A stretch of DNA of 64,000 bases from Acinetobacter baumannii (lineage in GTDB: Bacteria; Pseudomonadota; Gammaproteobacteria; Pseudomonadales; Moraxellaceae). Of the stretch, positions 46,677-55,427 are shown piece by piece; the first letter of the stretch is position 1; each line of letters begins with the position of its first letter. Under the pieces are notes generated by a model. The model searched no databases. It saw only the letters and a program-made list of their open reading frames with translations, and was not told the origin of the DNA. The stretch is taken from contig NZ_CP046654.1 in the NCBI RefSeq assembly GCF_009759685.1, positions 2,232,001-2,296,000 of the forward strand, given 5' to 3'. Position numbers and translations under genes: made by a program.

Positions 46677-47285
46677 TTAAAAGACGGGTAGGGCAAAAGG
46701 ACTTTCCTTACGGGCAAGCCCATAGCTATCTGGCAGCCCGTATCCCGCGTTTTCACTCTCCTGAACATCAATAATGACTGTAAAACCATGACCTGTACTA
46801 CTGACCACCTGAAAGAAGGGCATTCCTTTGGCCGTTTTTAAGCGTCTATCTCTTAAAGGTTCATTTTGGTGGGAAAGCTTAGTACGTTCAGATTTCAGAG
46901 TTGGAATACGAAACTTTCGATAACTTTTCCAACCAGAAATTTTGGCAGTAGGAACAGGAATTGCGGCACCTAAAACGGTATAGTCGCGAATTTTCCAGTG
47001 TCCTTTAATTGCCTCGATTAACTCATCTAACTCATCCTGTTTTTCAGCAAAAATTCGCAAAATATCAAAGTTAGGTTTAGCCGAACGACCATGTTTTTTT
47101 TCAAATTGTTCCTGCTTCGCTTTCAATTTATCAGATATCTCTAGTGCAAGAGCGTAATGCGCAGGCAGTTTCCGAAAAGCACCATGAATGACGGTGTAAA
47201 TTTGATTACGAATATGACCAAGTTTTAAATCCGTATCGTCTGATGACTCAAGAACACGGATATCCAGATAGTAATTGGCATCCAT
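46677..47285 (-). CDS. cas6f: Cas6f (Csy4) crRNA endonuclease
   Basis: A 202-residue Cas6f: MDANYYLDIRVLESSDDTDLKLGHIRNQIYTVIHGAFRKL with the probable catalytic His34, then RDRRLKTAKGMPFFQVVSSTGHGFTVIIDVQE and an arginine-rich helix. It cleaves each repeat 3' of the TCATC/GATGA hairpin and stays bound. It lies 2 bases downstream of cas7f. Confidence 0.95.
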   Translation of the reverse strand: MDANYYLDIRVLESSDDTDLKLGHIRNQIYTVIHGAFRKLPAHYALALEISDKLKAKQEQFEKKHGRSAKPNFDILRIFAEKQDELDELIEAIKGHWKIRDYTVLGAAIPVPTAKISGWKSYRKFRIPTLKSERTKLSHQNEPLRDRRLKTAKGMPFFQVVSSTGHGFTVIIDVQESENAGYGLPDSYGLARKESPFALPVF

Positions 47286-47287
47286 GA

Positions 47288-48349
47288 TTATTCACCCTCG
47301 GAGTACACGCCACCACGAATTAAACAGGCAATTAGGAACATACCTTTTTCGCTGTTTGGATCAAGCTCATCAATTTCTTTTAAAATATCGAATGCAGAAA
47401 CTTTGTCTTTACCTACGCGATAGAAAATCTGACCTTCTAGGTTTGCACCGTTAGGCTCTACCGCAATTGGTTTCTCATCGTTTTCTTTAAACAATGGATA
47501 CCAGGTATCAATTGTTCTTAGAGCATTTCCAATTTTTTGGTCACGTAAAGCAGCTTGCCCCAGATATTGGTTGTCGTTTGCTTGGTGGTCTGGTTTTTTC
47601 GGTGTTAATTGATACAGAGATCGAGAGAAACCTTTTGGTTTATCTTCTAAGTAATTTTGAGAAGGGAAAACTTCTACACCACCCATTCCGAAGTCAACAA
47701 TCGCTTCAATATGTAGTGCTGCACTTGTGGATTCACCTGTAATTCCTTTTAATAAAATTTCTGCTAGTTTTTGTTCTTGTTCAGACGGTTGATCAAAACT
47801 TTTAAGGTTATAAGAAAGAGCATCAAAGCTAAATATTTCAGGGTAGTCTTGAGCAGTCACTTGAATGGTAATGCTTTCAGCAACAATACGGTTACGCCAT
47901 AACCAGCGACCATTCACGATATTACGTACATAACGACGCACAACTTCTTTTAGTCCATCGCTTTCTTTGGCACGATTTACAAAATTTAAGAACGCTTGGC
48001 GGAAATTATATTCTTCGGTTTTGTCAGCACCAGCTTTAGACGCACTTGCAAACAGTACATAGCTCAAGTCAATAAAACGAAAGTCCCATTTCACCAAAAG
48101 TTTAGCTTTAGGTTGTAATTTCGCAGATTCGGTAAGCTGAATATTGGTGACTTCACGAGCAAGAGAGTTGCCTGTTGCAGCACCTTTTTCTTTATTACCT
48201 GCTACGTTTTGAGTCCCTCGAATTCCGTGATACATCACATGTAACGGCTCTTGTTTACCATCTTCAAATAAATTAAAAAAAGCCCCATCACTCACCACTG
48301 TACCGCGTTGTAAAGAAAGGCTGCCCGGTAATTTCTTAAAAATTGTCAT
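47288..48349 (-). CDS. cas7f: Cas7f (Csy3) backbone subunit
   Basis: A 353-residue Csy3: LPGSLSLQRGTVVSDGAFFNLFED..EPLHVMYHGIRGTQNVA, RNIVNGRWLWRNRIVAES and the C-terminal FDILKEIDELDPNSEKGMFLIACLIRGGVYSEGE. Six copies coat the crRNA in the Csy surveillance complex. In the minus-strand effector operon. Confidence 0.95.
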   Translation of the reverse strand: MTIFKKLPGSLSLQRGTVVSDGAFFNLFEDGKQEPLHVMYHGIRGTQNVAGNKEKGAATGNSLAREVTNIQLTESAKLQPKAKLLVKWDFRFIDLSYVLFASASKAGADKTEEYNFRQAFLNFVNRAKESDGLKEVVRRYVRNIVNGRWLWRNRIVAESITIQVTAQDYPEIFSFDALSYNLKSFDQPSEQEQKLAEILLKGITGESTSAALHIEAIVDFGMGGVEVFPSQNYLEDKPKGFSRSLYQLTPKKPDHQANDNQYLGQAALRDQKIGNALRTIDTWYPLFKENDEKPIAVEPNGANLEGQIFYRVGKDKVSAFDILKEIDELDPNSEKGMFLIACLIRGGVYSEGE

Positions 48350-48378
48350 GTGAAAAATTCCTTATGTTTAAAAGCGAG

Positions 48379-49263
48379 TTATGCATTGATGCAATTTTGT
48401 TTTAAAAGAAAAATGTCGTCTTGCGGCCAGTGGTAGGTCCACAATAATTTTTGCAAGTTATGCCAAGTGTCATCCTCAGCCTCAGTATTTCTCCTTAGAA
48501 TCTCACCTAAAGAAAAATACTGAATAATGCCGGTAAGCGGTTCTGCATAGGCGTGTGCTGTATTTTCCTGATCTTGTGCTTGGCGAATACCAGCTCGTTG
48601 GTCTGTGAGTGGCTCAAGTAGGGCATAACCCAAATTAGTTGCCGATATCCAACTTAAATTTTGGTCATTAAAGAAAGCTCTAAGTGCATCTGCTTTTAAC
48701 GCCAACAGTTGGGTAAATGCCTGAACTCGATTAATTTGTTTACGTTGCTGATATTCAATAAGCAAATCTTGTCGATCTAAAATGGCAAATCCAGTTTTGA
48801 TTTTCTTTAGGGCTGTTTCTAGTTCATTTTCAGAATGTGTCGTAATTTCTAAAAACTCGATAATTTGTCCACCAGCAAAACGGCTACATTTAAGTATGTT
48901 TGTTAGTTTTTCTGGACTAATCCGAGAGCTAGAAAATTTGATAACAAGGCTAAACTCTAAATGACAAGATGCGGTTGGTTGTAAAGACAACGCGTATTTA
49001 TTTTTAGAAGAATAGTCCTTTTTACCAATAAACACGGCACCACGACGTTGAGCAGGCGTAAAGCGGCCATAGGCTTGTCCACCTAAACGCTGTTGGTCAT
49101 GATGAATATAAATAATGCCTTCTTCTTGAGTGCCTAATTGTCTTGCCAAATGATGTGCAAACATATTGGCTGCAAACAAAGGCACACCACCTAATAAGAA
49201 GCCATTAGTTTGCATATTTGCATTTTGTACTCGCATACGAGGAATAACGACATAACGACTCAT
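48379..49263 (-). CDS. cas5f: Cas5f (Csy2) subunit
   Basis: A 294-residue Csy2: VVIPRMRVQNANMQTNGFLLGGVPLFAANMFAHHLARQLG and RRGAVFIGKKDYSSKNKYALSLQPTASCHLEFSLVIKF. It caps the 5' end of the crRNA with Cas8f. Its start overlaps the cas8f stop by 4 bases (ATGA). Confidence 0.93.
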   Translation of the reverse strand: MSRYVVIPRMRVQNANMQTNGFLLGGVPLFAANMFAHHLARQLGTQEEGIIYIHHDQQRLGGQAYGRFTPAQRRGAVFIGKKDYSSKNKYALSLQPTASCHLEFSLVIKFSSSRISPEKLTNILKCSRFAGGQIIEFLEITTHSENELETALKKIKTGFAILDRQDLLIEYQQRKQINRVQAFTQLLALKADALRAFFNDQNLSWISATNLGYALLEPLTDQRAGIRQAQDQENTAHAYAEPLTGIIQYFSLGEILRRNTEAEDDTWHNLQKLLWTYHWPQDDIFLLKQNCINA

Positions 49264-50426
49264 CGAATAATCTCCCGTAAGCGGCGGGTGATATAACCTT
49301 CTGAATTGCTATCTAGGCTAATCGTTACAGTTTCATTATTTATTTCTATATCAAAGGTTTCATTGGTGATTTTTCTAGCAAGATAATCTGAGAACTTTAT
49401 TCTCCAGTGATCATCTCGTAGTTCTGGGTCAATCAAACCTTGTAAAACAAACGAAAGGCTCGGATGAACCCAGAATGAAGGACGCTCAATTTCTTCCATA
49501 CTTGGTAAAATTGATTCAGCCTCTTCTAAAATATTTTTTTGAAAAGTCGCCTGTCTTAATACATCTTTAGCAAGGATATTCAGGAAAATAACTTCCTGAT
49601 CTCGAACATCCCGATTGGTAGAGGGAGCGAAAATCTCGAGGTCATGCCAATTTTGAATGGTATTCGTCGCGGTGATAATAAGTTGGCGATTTAAAATTTC
49701 TGACCACTCTTTAATTGCTTCTTTTGCCCGTTTAGTTCCATTAAGCAGTTTTATTTTGCGGGATAGACGTATCGTAAATCCGTTATAGAAAATCGCTAAT
49801 GCTTGGCGTACTTTTTCACTTGCTTGAGGAGCATCCACTGTAATAGGGCGTTGCATTGAACGAACGAGGCTTCCCACATTTTGTGGATTGGCTCCACCTA
49901 TGCCAAAAACAGCAGTTTGAATGCGGTTAAATTCACTGTCTTTTTCTTTGCGTAATTCATTTACAGCATCAACTTCTTGGTTCACCAGATAATTTACGCC
50001 AGCAGCAGTAAGTGGGCTAACTGAAACGTATTCACCATTTTTGGGAATTAAAAGCTGGCGCATACGTATATCAATGTTTTCTGTACCGGCTTGATACGGC
50101 TCATTAAAAATAGATGAAATGGATGGCTTGAGCTGTTCCACTTGTTGTTGAAACTCAGCTTCTTCTGAACTGATATCATCATTAATCATGGCTGCTTTTA
50201 CGACTTTAAAAATAGAAGCCGTTTTACCTGCATTTGCCTGATAATCGGTTGGAATAAGGAAGTCTTCATTTAATAAGGTTCGAGCACTAAGATAGGGTAA
50301 ATCAAGTGCTTGCCGTTTACTTAAACGAATCCCACCTTTTTCAATATTGGAATTAATCGTCTTTAAACTAAAGTGTACCGATTCTTCTAAAGCGTTTATA
50401 AAAATATCTGCTTGTGGTTCAGGCAT
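49260..50426 (-). CDS. cas8f: Cas8f (Csy1) large subunit
   Basis: A 388-residue Csy1, somewhat shorter than the roughly 430-residue family type. FGIGGANPQNVGSLV matches the conserved GGxxPQNI motif near residue 175. The C-terminal PSFWVHPSLSFVLQGLIDPELRDDHWRIKFSDYLARKI follows. It recognises the PAM as part of the Csy complex. First gene of the minus-strand operon; its promoter region contains a 14-bp palindrome. Confidence 0.9.
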   Translation of the reverse strand: MPEPQADIFINALEESVHFSLKTINSNIEKGGIRLSKRQALDLPYLSARTLLNEDFLIPTDYQANAGKTASIFKVVKAAMINDDISSEEAEFQQQVEQLKPSISSIFNEPYQAGTENIDIRMRQLLIPKNGEYVSVSPLTAAGVNYLVNQEVDAVNELRKEKDSEFNRIQTAVFGIGGANPQNVGSLVRSMQRPITVDAPQASEKVRQALAIFYNGFTIRLSRKIKLLNGTKRAKEAIKEWSEILNRQLIITATNTIQNWHDLEIFAPSTNRDVRDQEVIFLNILAKDVLRQATFQKNILEEAESILPSMEEIERPSFWVHPSLSFVLQGLIDPELRDDHWRIKFSDYLARKITNETFDIEINNETVTISLDSNSEGYITRRLREIIR

Positions 50427-50493
50427 TATCTTCCCCGTTTTTGTTATCTAGCCAATTTTTAACACATTATTTGAAAAATGAAAGTGTTGGAGA

Positions 50494-50526
50494 AACACTT
50501 GACGTCATAAATTGACGCCAAGTGTT
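50494..50526. promoter_or_regulatory. 14-bp palindrome upstream of cas8f
   Basis: AACACTTGACGTCA (50494-50507) and TGACGCCAAGTGTT (50513-50526) are reverse complements except one position, with a TAAAT centre. Another AAGTGTT at 50482 could pair alternatively. Located 70-100 bases before the cas8f start; no T tract. Confidence 0.55.
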
Positions 50527-50560
50527 TTGAATATTAAAGTGATTGGTAATTAATTTAAGT

Positions 50561-50594
50561 AAAGCCGACATTATTCATAAATATCGGCTTTAAA
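50561..50594 (-). terminator. Weak hairpin after the 72-aa gene
   Basis: AAAGCCGA / TCGGCTTT stem with a 15-base loop right after the stop codon at 50602; no long T run, so only a possible terminator. Confidence 0.4.
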
Positions 50595-50601
50595 TAGAGT
50601 C

Positions 50602-50820
50602 CTAGCTGGTATGACATGCATTACAGCAGTAATAACATCCATTAATTCGAGCGTTAGGCCATCTTCGTTTTGCTGCTAAAACTGCGCTAAAGCAATTCAA
50701 ATGCTCACCTAAATCTACTCTATTTTGAGGATATGGCATGAATGAGCAACCTGTTGTTAGGTTGTGAACTTCATAATCGCCATTTGCTTGGACATTTTGA
50801 TTGATAATGAATTTAGACAT
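50602..50820 (-). CDS. Small cysteine-rich protein between the cas operons
   Basis: A 72-residue protein: MSKFIINQNVQANGDYEVHN, CSFMPYPQNRVDLGEHLNCFSAVLAAKRRWPNARINGCYYCC, then NACHTS. Six cysteines include CYYCC and ACH, which suggests zinc binding. I recall similar small proteins in mobile and defence regions but know no function. Start chosen because GGGGAGGG lies 8 bases before the ATG. It precedes cas8f on the same strand; it could be a regulator or merely a passenger. Confidence 0.75.
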   Translation of the reverse strand: MSKFIINQNVQANGDYEVHNLTTGCSFMPYPQNRVDLGEHLNCFSAVLAAKRRWPNARINGCYYCCNACHTS

Positions 50821-50958
50821 AGTTCTTACCCTCCCCAGATCATAAGGATTGAAGGTAGATCTACGCCTCGCTGTATAGCAGGATGAGACAAAAGTTTGAA
50901 ATGTTGTGCTATCATTTGGATAGTCCTTCTTTAAGTTATAGAGCTTTGGAAACGGACA

Positions 50959-51001
50959 AAAGCAGATATGAAGTTTCTCAGGCCGAATATCTGCTTTTTT
51001 T
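50959..51001 (+). terminator. Orphan plus-strand terminator
   Basis: AAAGCAGATAT / ATATCTGCTTT stem with an 18-base loop and T7. No protein gene precedes it on the plus strand, so it probably ends a small or antisense RNA opposite the 72-aa gene. Confidence 0.65.
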
Positions 51002-51124
51002 ATGACCATTTACATTGTGAGTATTGTTTAATAGTTTTAAAATGTCAATTTTTTATTTTTAAAAATTAAAGTAATAAACGGGCTCTAAGTATTAAGGGTT
51101 GAATTTTTAATGTAAGCAAGAAAT

Positions 51125-51152
51125 GACACCTCAGTATTAAGGTGTTTTTTTT
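51125..51152 (+). terminator. Second orphan terminator upstream of cas2-3
   Basis: ACACCT / AGGTGT stem with CAGTATTA loop and T8. It lies 270 bases before cas2-3 with no plus-strand gene upstream. Confidence 0.65.
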
Positions 51153-51153
51153 A

Positions 51154-51189
51154 AAGTTCGTAATCCATCTAAACGATGGCAAATAATCA
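51154..51189. other. Degenerate CRISPR-repeat-like hairpin upstream of cas2-3
   Basis: Begins GTTCG and contains CCATC-TAAAC-GATGG: 5-bp stem and 5-base loop, the same geometry as the array repeat hairpin TCATC-GCATA-GATGA. With one gap it matches the array repeat at about 19 of 28 positions. It may be a Cas6f-recognised element of a cas-regulating RNA; unproven. Confidence 0.45.
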
Positions 51190-51425
51190 TTCTAAGAATT
51201 GGACTCTAAGAATTAATTTCTCAACTACTTATACAGTAGTGAACAAAAAAGATTATACAGAAATGACTGCAACCACCTGCAACTATTTGTTAAGTACAGA
51301 TAAGCTAAAATATACTTTTAAAACGACATAAGATGTCGCTCTAAGATTATATCTTTTTATTAAAACTTTCTCTTTTTAAAACAAAAGATTATATTTTTAT
51401 GATATTTAAACTTTAACAATAAATT

Positions 51426-54400
51426 ATGCATGTCATTCTCATCTCGGCTTGTGAAAAAAGAGCTTTAAAGAAAACTCGAGCGATTTTGGATAGCTATGCT
51501 ATTCGTACAGGACATTCATCTTGGCAAGCACCAATGACAATGGACGGCTTAAAAGAAATCCGTAGTTCATTAAAAAAAGTAGCCACCCGACAAACTGCGG
51601 TGGCCGCTTACATTAATTTTGGTGTGCGAAGAATGAAGCTTGCATGGGTTGTAGGAGCAAAACATAAATTTGCCCATGACGGTGCATATCCAGTTGCATC
51701 GACCAAGAAACAGCAAAAGTTATTGATGCTAGATGAATGGGTCAAAGCAAGTAGCTTGTTGGCGGGTGCAGCAGGGGACATGCATGATATTGGTAAGGCA
51801 TCCCAACATTTTCAGAAAAAATTAAGTCCAGAAATGGGGGGACAAAAAATTAGAGATGACATTCGACATGAATGGTTGTCTTTAAAACTATTACAACAAC
51901 TCAGAAAAAATGGATGGGACTGGCAGCTTGCTTGGAAGAATTTAGGTAAAGGTTTAGAGAAATTTACTTTAGGTGATCGACATGAAATTGAACAGGGAAT
52001 CCAAAACGAATTAGAAGCAGTCGATTATTTGGTTGTTACGCATCATGGATTGTTAGGGGTGGAAGAAGCTTTAAAAAATGATCCATTAGCCTTACCTCAC
52101 TATGAAAATCATGTCCGGACATTGGTTCCAAGCCTTGAACAAATGAGCTGTGCAGGTGAGTTGGCAGACTCTATTTTTAAAAGTCATCAAAAACGTATGC
52201 AGCGTTTAACTGCATTAATACCAAAACAAAAAATAGACCAGCTTTTATATTGGAAAGCTTTAGCACTGCATTCGCGAGCAGCTCTGATTCATGCCGATCA
52301 TATTGTCTCAGCACAACAATATTCTTTGCAAAAACCTGAAAATGTATCGTTATTTGCAAATACAAAGCTTAAAACTATAGACCAAGACAAAAAAGCCAAA
52401 TTACAAGATCAACCACTAGAATGGCATTTACACCAAGTCGGAGATCGGGCTTCACGCATTGCAGTTCAAATGATGACTGATTTGAGTTTATCTGGCCTAT
52501 CTGAACAAACAGTTGAATATATTTGTCAGCCAACAACTCACCCACGTTTCCAATGGCAAAATATTGCAGCAAATGCATTGCAAAAAAATATACAGAAGCA
52601 TCCTGAAACACCAGCGTTGGTATTCAATATTGCAGGGACTGGAAGTGGTAAAACCCGCATGAATTTGCGCGCCGCTTGTACTTTACGACCAGATGATCCA
52701 AGACTAGCGATTGCGCTTAATTTGCGTTCTTTAACTTTGCAGACTGGGCATGCACTTAAAACGTCGATGAATCTATCGGAAGATGAAATCGCCGTAATTA
52801 TTGGAGATACGGTTACCCAGACTTTATTCGATCAAAGTAAAGAGAAAATTGAGTTTGTTGATGAAGATGAAAATCATCCAGAACCTATTTTTGATGCTTG
52901 GGGTGAGGACTGTGATTTACCTGAGTGGTTACATCCATTATTTACGGTTGAAAAAAATGGACATAAAGTTTTAGATCAAAAGGAAACTACAATCCTTGCT
53001 TCGCCATTATTAGTTTCAACCATTGATTATCTGATTGCAGCGGGTGAACCACATAGACAAGGACATCACGTTAAAGCATTACTTAGAGTGGTGAGTAGCG
53101 ACTTGATTTTAGATGAAGTTGATGGCTATGAACCTAAAGCATTGATCGCTGTTTTACGTTTAGTTCAGTTAGCTGCAATGTATGGTCGAAACGTTATTTG
53201 TTCGTCGGCAACCTTATCACTTACAGTTGCCAAAACAATTCATCGGGCTTTTGAGTCGGGTATGCAAATGCGGGCAGCCCTTTATGGTACCGAGAAAAAA
53301 TCAATCATTGCGATTATTGATAATGAGCTTAAACCACAGGTTTGGTTAGAACGATCAAGTCAAAAATCAGAATTTAATACCAACTACCAAAAGCATTTAG
53401 ATAATTTACAAGTTCACTTACTCTCTAAGCCTACTCATCGACTGGCTCAGTTGCTTTCATTACCTGAAACTACAGTTTTATCGTGGAAACAGTCAGTATT
53501 AGAAGCAGTGAAGCAACTTCATCAAGAGCATGCATGGAATTTTAAAAAGACTGAAAAAAAAATTTCTTTGGGGCTTATACGGGTTGCCAATATTAAACAT
53601 GCAATTCGACTTGCCCAATTTTTATCAGATCATTTACCTGAGGCAAAAATAGCTTGTTATCATGCAAACGACTGGCTTATTTCAAGATTTTATAAAGAGC
53701 AACGTTTAGATCAGCTTTTAACACGTCATAAAGACGGCAAGAAAAGAAAAACGGGTAATGAGCAGATCGAACAAGATGATGAAATTATTAACCTCATTCA
53801 GAAATCTAGCTCCTTAAATATTCCATTTATTGTAATTGCAACACCAGTGGAAGAAGTTGGGCGAGATCATGATTTTGATTGGGCTATTATTGATGCATCA
53901 AGTGTACAATCAATTGTACAAACAGCAGGCCGAGTTAATCGTCACCGGTTAGAAAAAGTACAACAACCCAATATTATGATTCCCCAGTGGAATTATCGTT
54001 ATTGTGAACAACGTGATATTGAAAAACTTAAGCAGCAAAGTAAGCAGCGTCGACCTGTATTTGTATACCCTGGTTATGAAGGATATGGTTTATCTGTAAC
54101 ATCAACTTATTCATCTCAAGATTTAAAAGAGCTTTTACCATGGGATCATCAATCTCAATTAGTCATTAATGCCCGTTTGCGTTTTGATCAAGTAAATTGT
54201 TTATTTGCAAAACATGATGATCAACAAATAGGAGATTTTTGCCAAAATTATTTTAATGATCAAGGGGAGCAGTTATTTTCTCGGTCGGATGTAGATGCAA
54301 GTATCATGACAGAGAATATTTATAATTTAACGCCTTTACGAGAACGTAACTATCAAGAAACCTATATGTTTGAGTGGACTAATAGCTTGATTGTTAAAAA

Positions 54401-54662
54401 ACAAGTTTATGGTTTTGATGAAAAAGCGACTAAAACTTTAAAATATCCAAAATATGGTTTGGTATGGGATCTAGTGAAGTTCGAAGAAATTCCTGCTAAG
54501 CCACAAGCATGGTTAGCTCTCGATCCACAACAAATGAAAGATTACTGTTATGAGTACCAAATTGCCAATGAGCAAGGCTGCCGTATATCTTTAACACCTT
54601 ACAATAGAGATGAAGTGCCTACTTGGTCTTATGATTATGGCTTTGGCGTGATGCAAAAATAG
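51426..54662 (+). CDS. cas3f: Cas2-3 fusion (Cas3f) nuclease-helicase
   Basis: A 1078-residue type I-F fusion. N-terminal Cas2 domain (MHVILISACEKRALKKTRAILDSYAIRTGHSSW, residues 1-90), HD nuclease motif GDMHDIGKASQHF at about 117-130 and VVTHHGL, Walker A GTGSGKTR at about 404-411, DEVD at about 561-565 and helicase VI QTAGRVNRHR. It degrades Csy-bound target DNA and joins Cas1 in adaptation. It is divergent from the other cas genes with a 600-base intergenic space, unlike the usual single operon. Confidence 0.96.
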   Translation: MHVILISACEKRALKKTRAILDSYAIRTGHSSWQAPMTMDGLKEIRSSLKKVATRQTAVAAYINFGVRRMKLAWVVGAKHKFAHDGAYPVASTKKQQKLLMLDEWVKASSLLAGAAGDMHDIGKASQHFQKKLSPEMGGQKIRDDIRHEWLSLKLLQQLRKNGWDWQLAWKNLGKGLEKFTLGDRHEIEQGIQNELEAVDYLVVTHHGLLGVEEALKNDPLALPHYENHVRTLVPSLEQMSCAGELADSIFKSHQKRMQRLTALIPKQKIDQLLYWKALALHSRAALIHADHIVSAQQYSLQKPENVSLFANTKLKTIDQDKKAKLQDQPLEWHLHQVGDRASRIAVQMMTDLSLSGLSEQTVEYICQPTTHPRFQWQNIAANALQKNIQKHPETPALVFNIAGTGSGKTRMNLRAACTLRPDDPRLAIALNLRSLTLQTGHALKTSMNLSEDEIAVIIGDTVTQTLFDQSKEKIEFVDEDENHPEPIFDAWGEDCDLPEWLHPLFTVEKNGHKVLDQKETTILASPLLVSTIDYLIAAGEPHRQGHHVKALLRVVSSDLILDEVDGYEPKALIAVLRLVQLAAMYGRNVICSSATLSLTVAKTIHRAFESGMQMRAALYGTEKKSIIAIIDNELKPQVWLERSSQKSEFNTNYQKHLDNLQVHLLSKPTHRLAQLLSLPETTVLSWKQSVLEAVKQLHQEHAWNFKKTEKKISLGLIRVANIKHAIRLAQFLSDHLPEAKIACYHANDWLISRFYKEQRLDQLLTRHKDGKKRKTGNEQIEQDDEIINLIQKSSSLNIPFIVIATPVEEVGRDHDFDWAIIDASSVQSIVQTAGRVNRHRLEKVQQPNIMIPQWNYRYCEQRDIEKLKQQSKQRRPVFVYPGYEGYGLSVTSTYSSQDLKELLPWDHQSQLVINARLRFDQVNCLFAKHDDQQIGDFCQNYFNDQGEQLFSRSDVDASIMTENIYNLTPLRERNYQETYMFEWTNSLIVKKQVYGFDEKATKTLKYPKYGLVWDLVKFEEIPAKPQAWLALDPQQMKDYCYEYQIANEQGCRISLTPYNRDEVPTWSYDYGFGVMQK

Positions 54663-54832
54663 ATTACTAAAAATAAGGTTCTCGTACGCAACAGAAGCTT
54701 AATTTTTATATCGACTTAGAGTAGCCTTCCATCGCAGCTAATTTTATTTTTTATAGTATCGCTGTTTCTTCCTTAGAATTTTGTTTCTTGATTCGTTAGA
54801 AATACCTCAAAATGATATGTAGGTTAAGTGAA

Positions 54833-55225
54833 ATGACTTTTTTATCGTGTAATGAAATTTATGAACTCATGACAGATCTAGGGTATACACAAACTAATAC
54901 TCGTAAATATGCTCATGAATTTAAATTAAAAAATGGTCAATATATTTATGTTAAGCGATTGGAAGATAATCAAAAAAGAGTATCTGAGCCGTCTAGACTG
55001 ATGATCCACCCTAAATATATTGATCATAAAGATGAGCTGAGAAAATTAGAAAAAGTAGAATTCAATTTTGAGCAAAAAGGAAATATGAATTCTGCCTTTG
55101 CTAAATTTCCAAAATGTGATCTATCGAAGTGTGATGGAAATCCTACACGGTATGGAATAGGAGTTAACTTTAAAGATAAATTAGCATTAATTAATTTTCT
55201 AAAATTTATAGAAAGTAATAAGTAA
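54833..55225 (+). CDS. Hypothetical protein
   Basis: A 130-residue protein with no recognised family. Its basic N-terminal half (TRKYAHEFKLKNGQYIYVKRLEDNQKRVSEPSRLMIHPKYI) and a C-terminal FPKCDLSKCDGNPTRYGIGVNFKDKLALINFLKFI suggest a compact alpha/beta domain. ATG 54833 has AGG 9-10 bases upstream. It lies between cas2-3 and the T6SS cargo; a toxin, immunity or defence role is unsupported. Confidence 0.5.
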   Translation: MTFLSCNEIYELMTDLGYTQTNTRKYAHEFKLKNGQYIYVKRLEDNQKRVSEPSRLMIHPKYIDHKDELRKLEKVEFNFEQKGNMNSAFAKFPKCDLSKCDGNPTRYGIGVNFKDKLALINFLKFIESNK

Positions 55226-55228
55226 AAA

Positions 55229-55253
55229 GAGCTCTAATGAGCTCTTTTTTATT
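55229..55253 (+). terminator. Intrinsic terminator
   Basis: AAGAGCTC / GAGCTCTT stem with TAAT loop and T6. Confidence 0.85.
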
Positions 55254-55350
55254 TAATTAGATATCAGTTTTTGAATAGTGAATCTTTCAATTGCTTCAGC
55301 TTCTATAAATATAATTCGTTAATTAAGAAAAACTCTTTAAACATTTGAAT

Positions 55351-55391
55351 CCCCCAAGACCCCCGTGCTACAACAGAATTTTAATTGTTTG
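55351..55391. repeat. 41-bp direct repeat, left copy
   Basis: CCCCAAGACCCCCGTGC and TACAACAGAATTTTAATT match 60117-60157 at about 36 of 41 positions. The two copies flank the 4.7-kb T6SS cargo module. Confidence 0.7.
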
Positions 55392-55427
55392 TAGAAAAAG
55401 CTTTGAACAATTAGGGCCTTTTCTAGC

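Noticed and set aside
50602..51009. 135-residue extended form of the cysteine-rich protein
   Set aside because: The upstream part covers an orphan terminator and lacks a ribosome site, while ATG 50820 has an excellent one.
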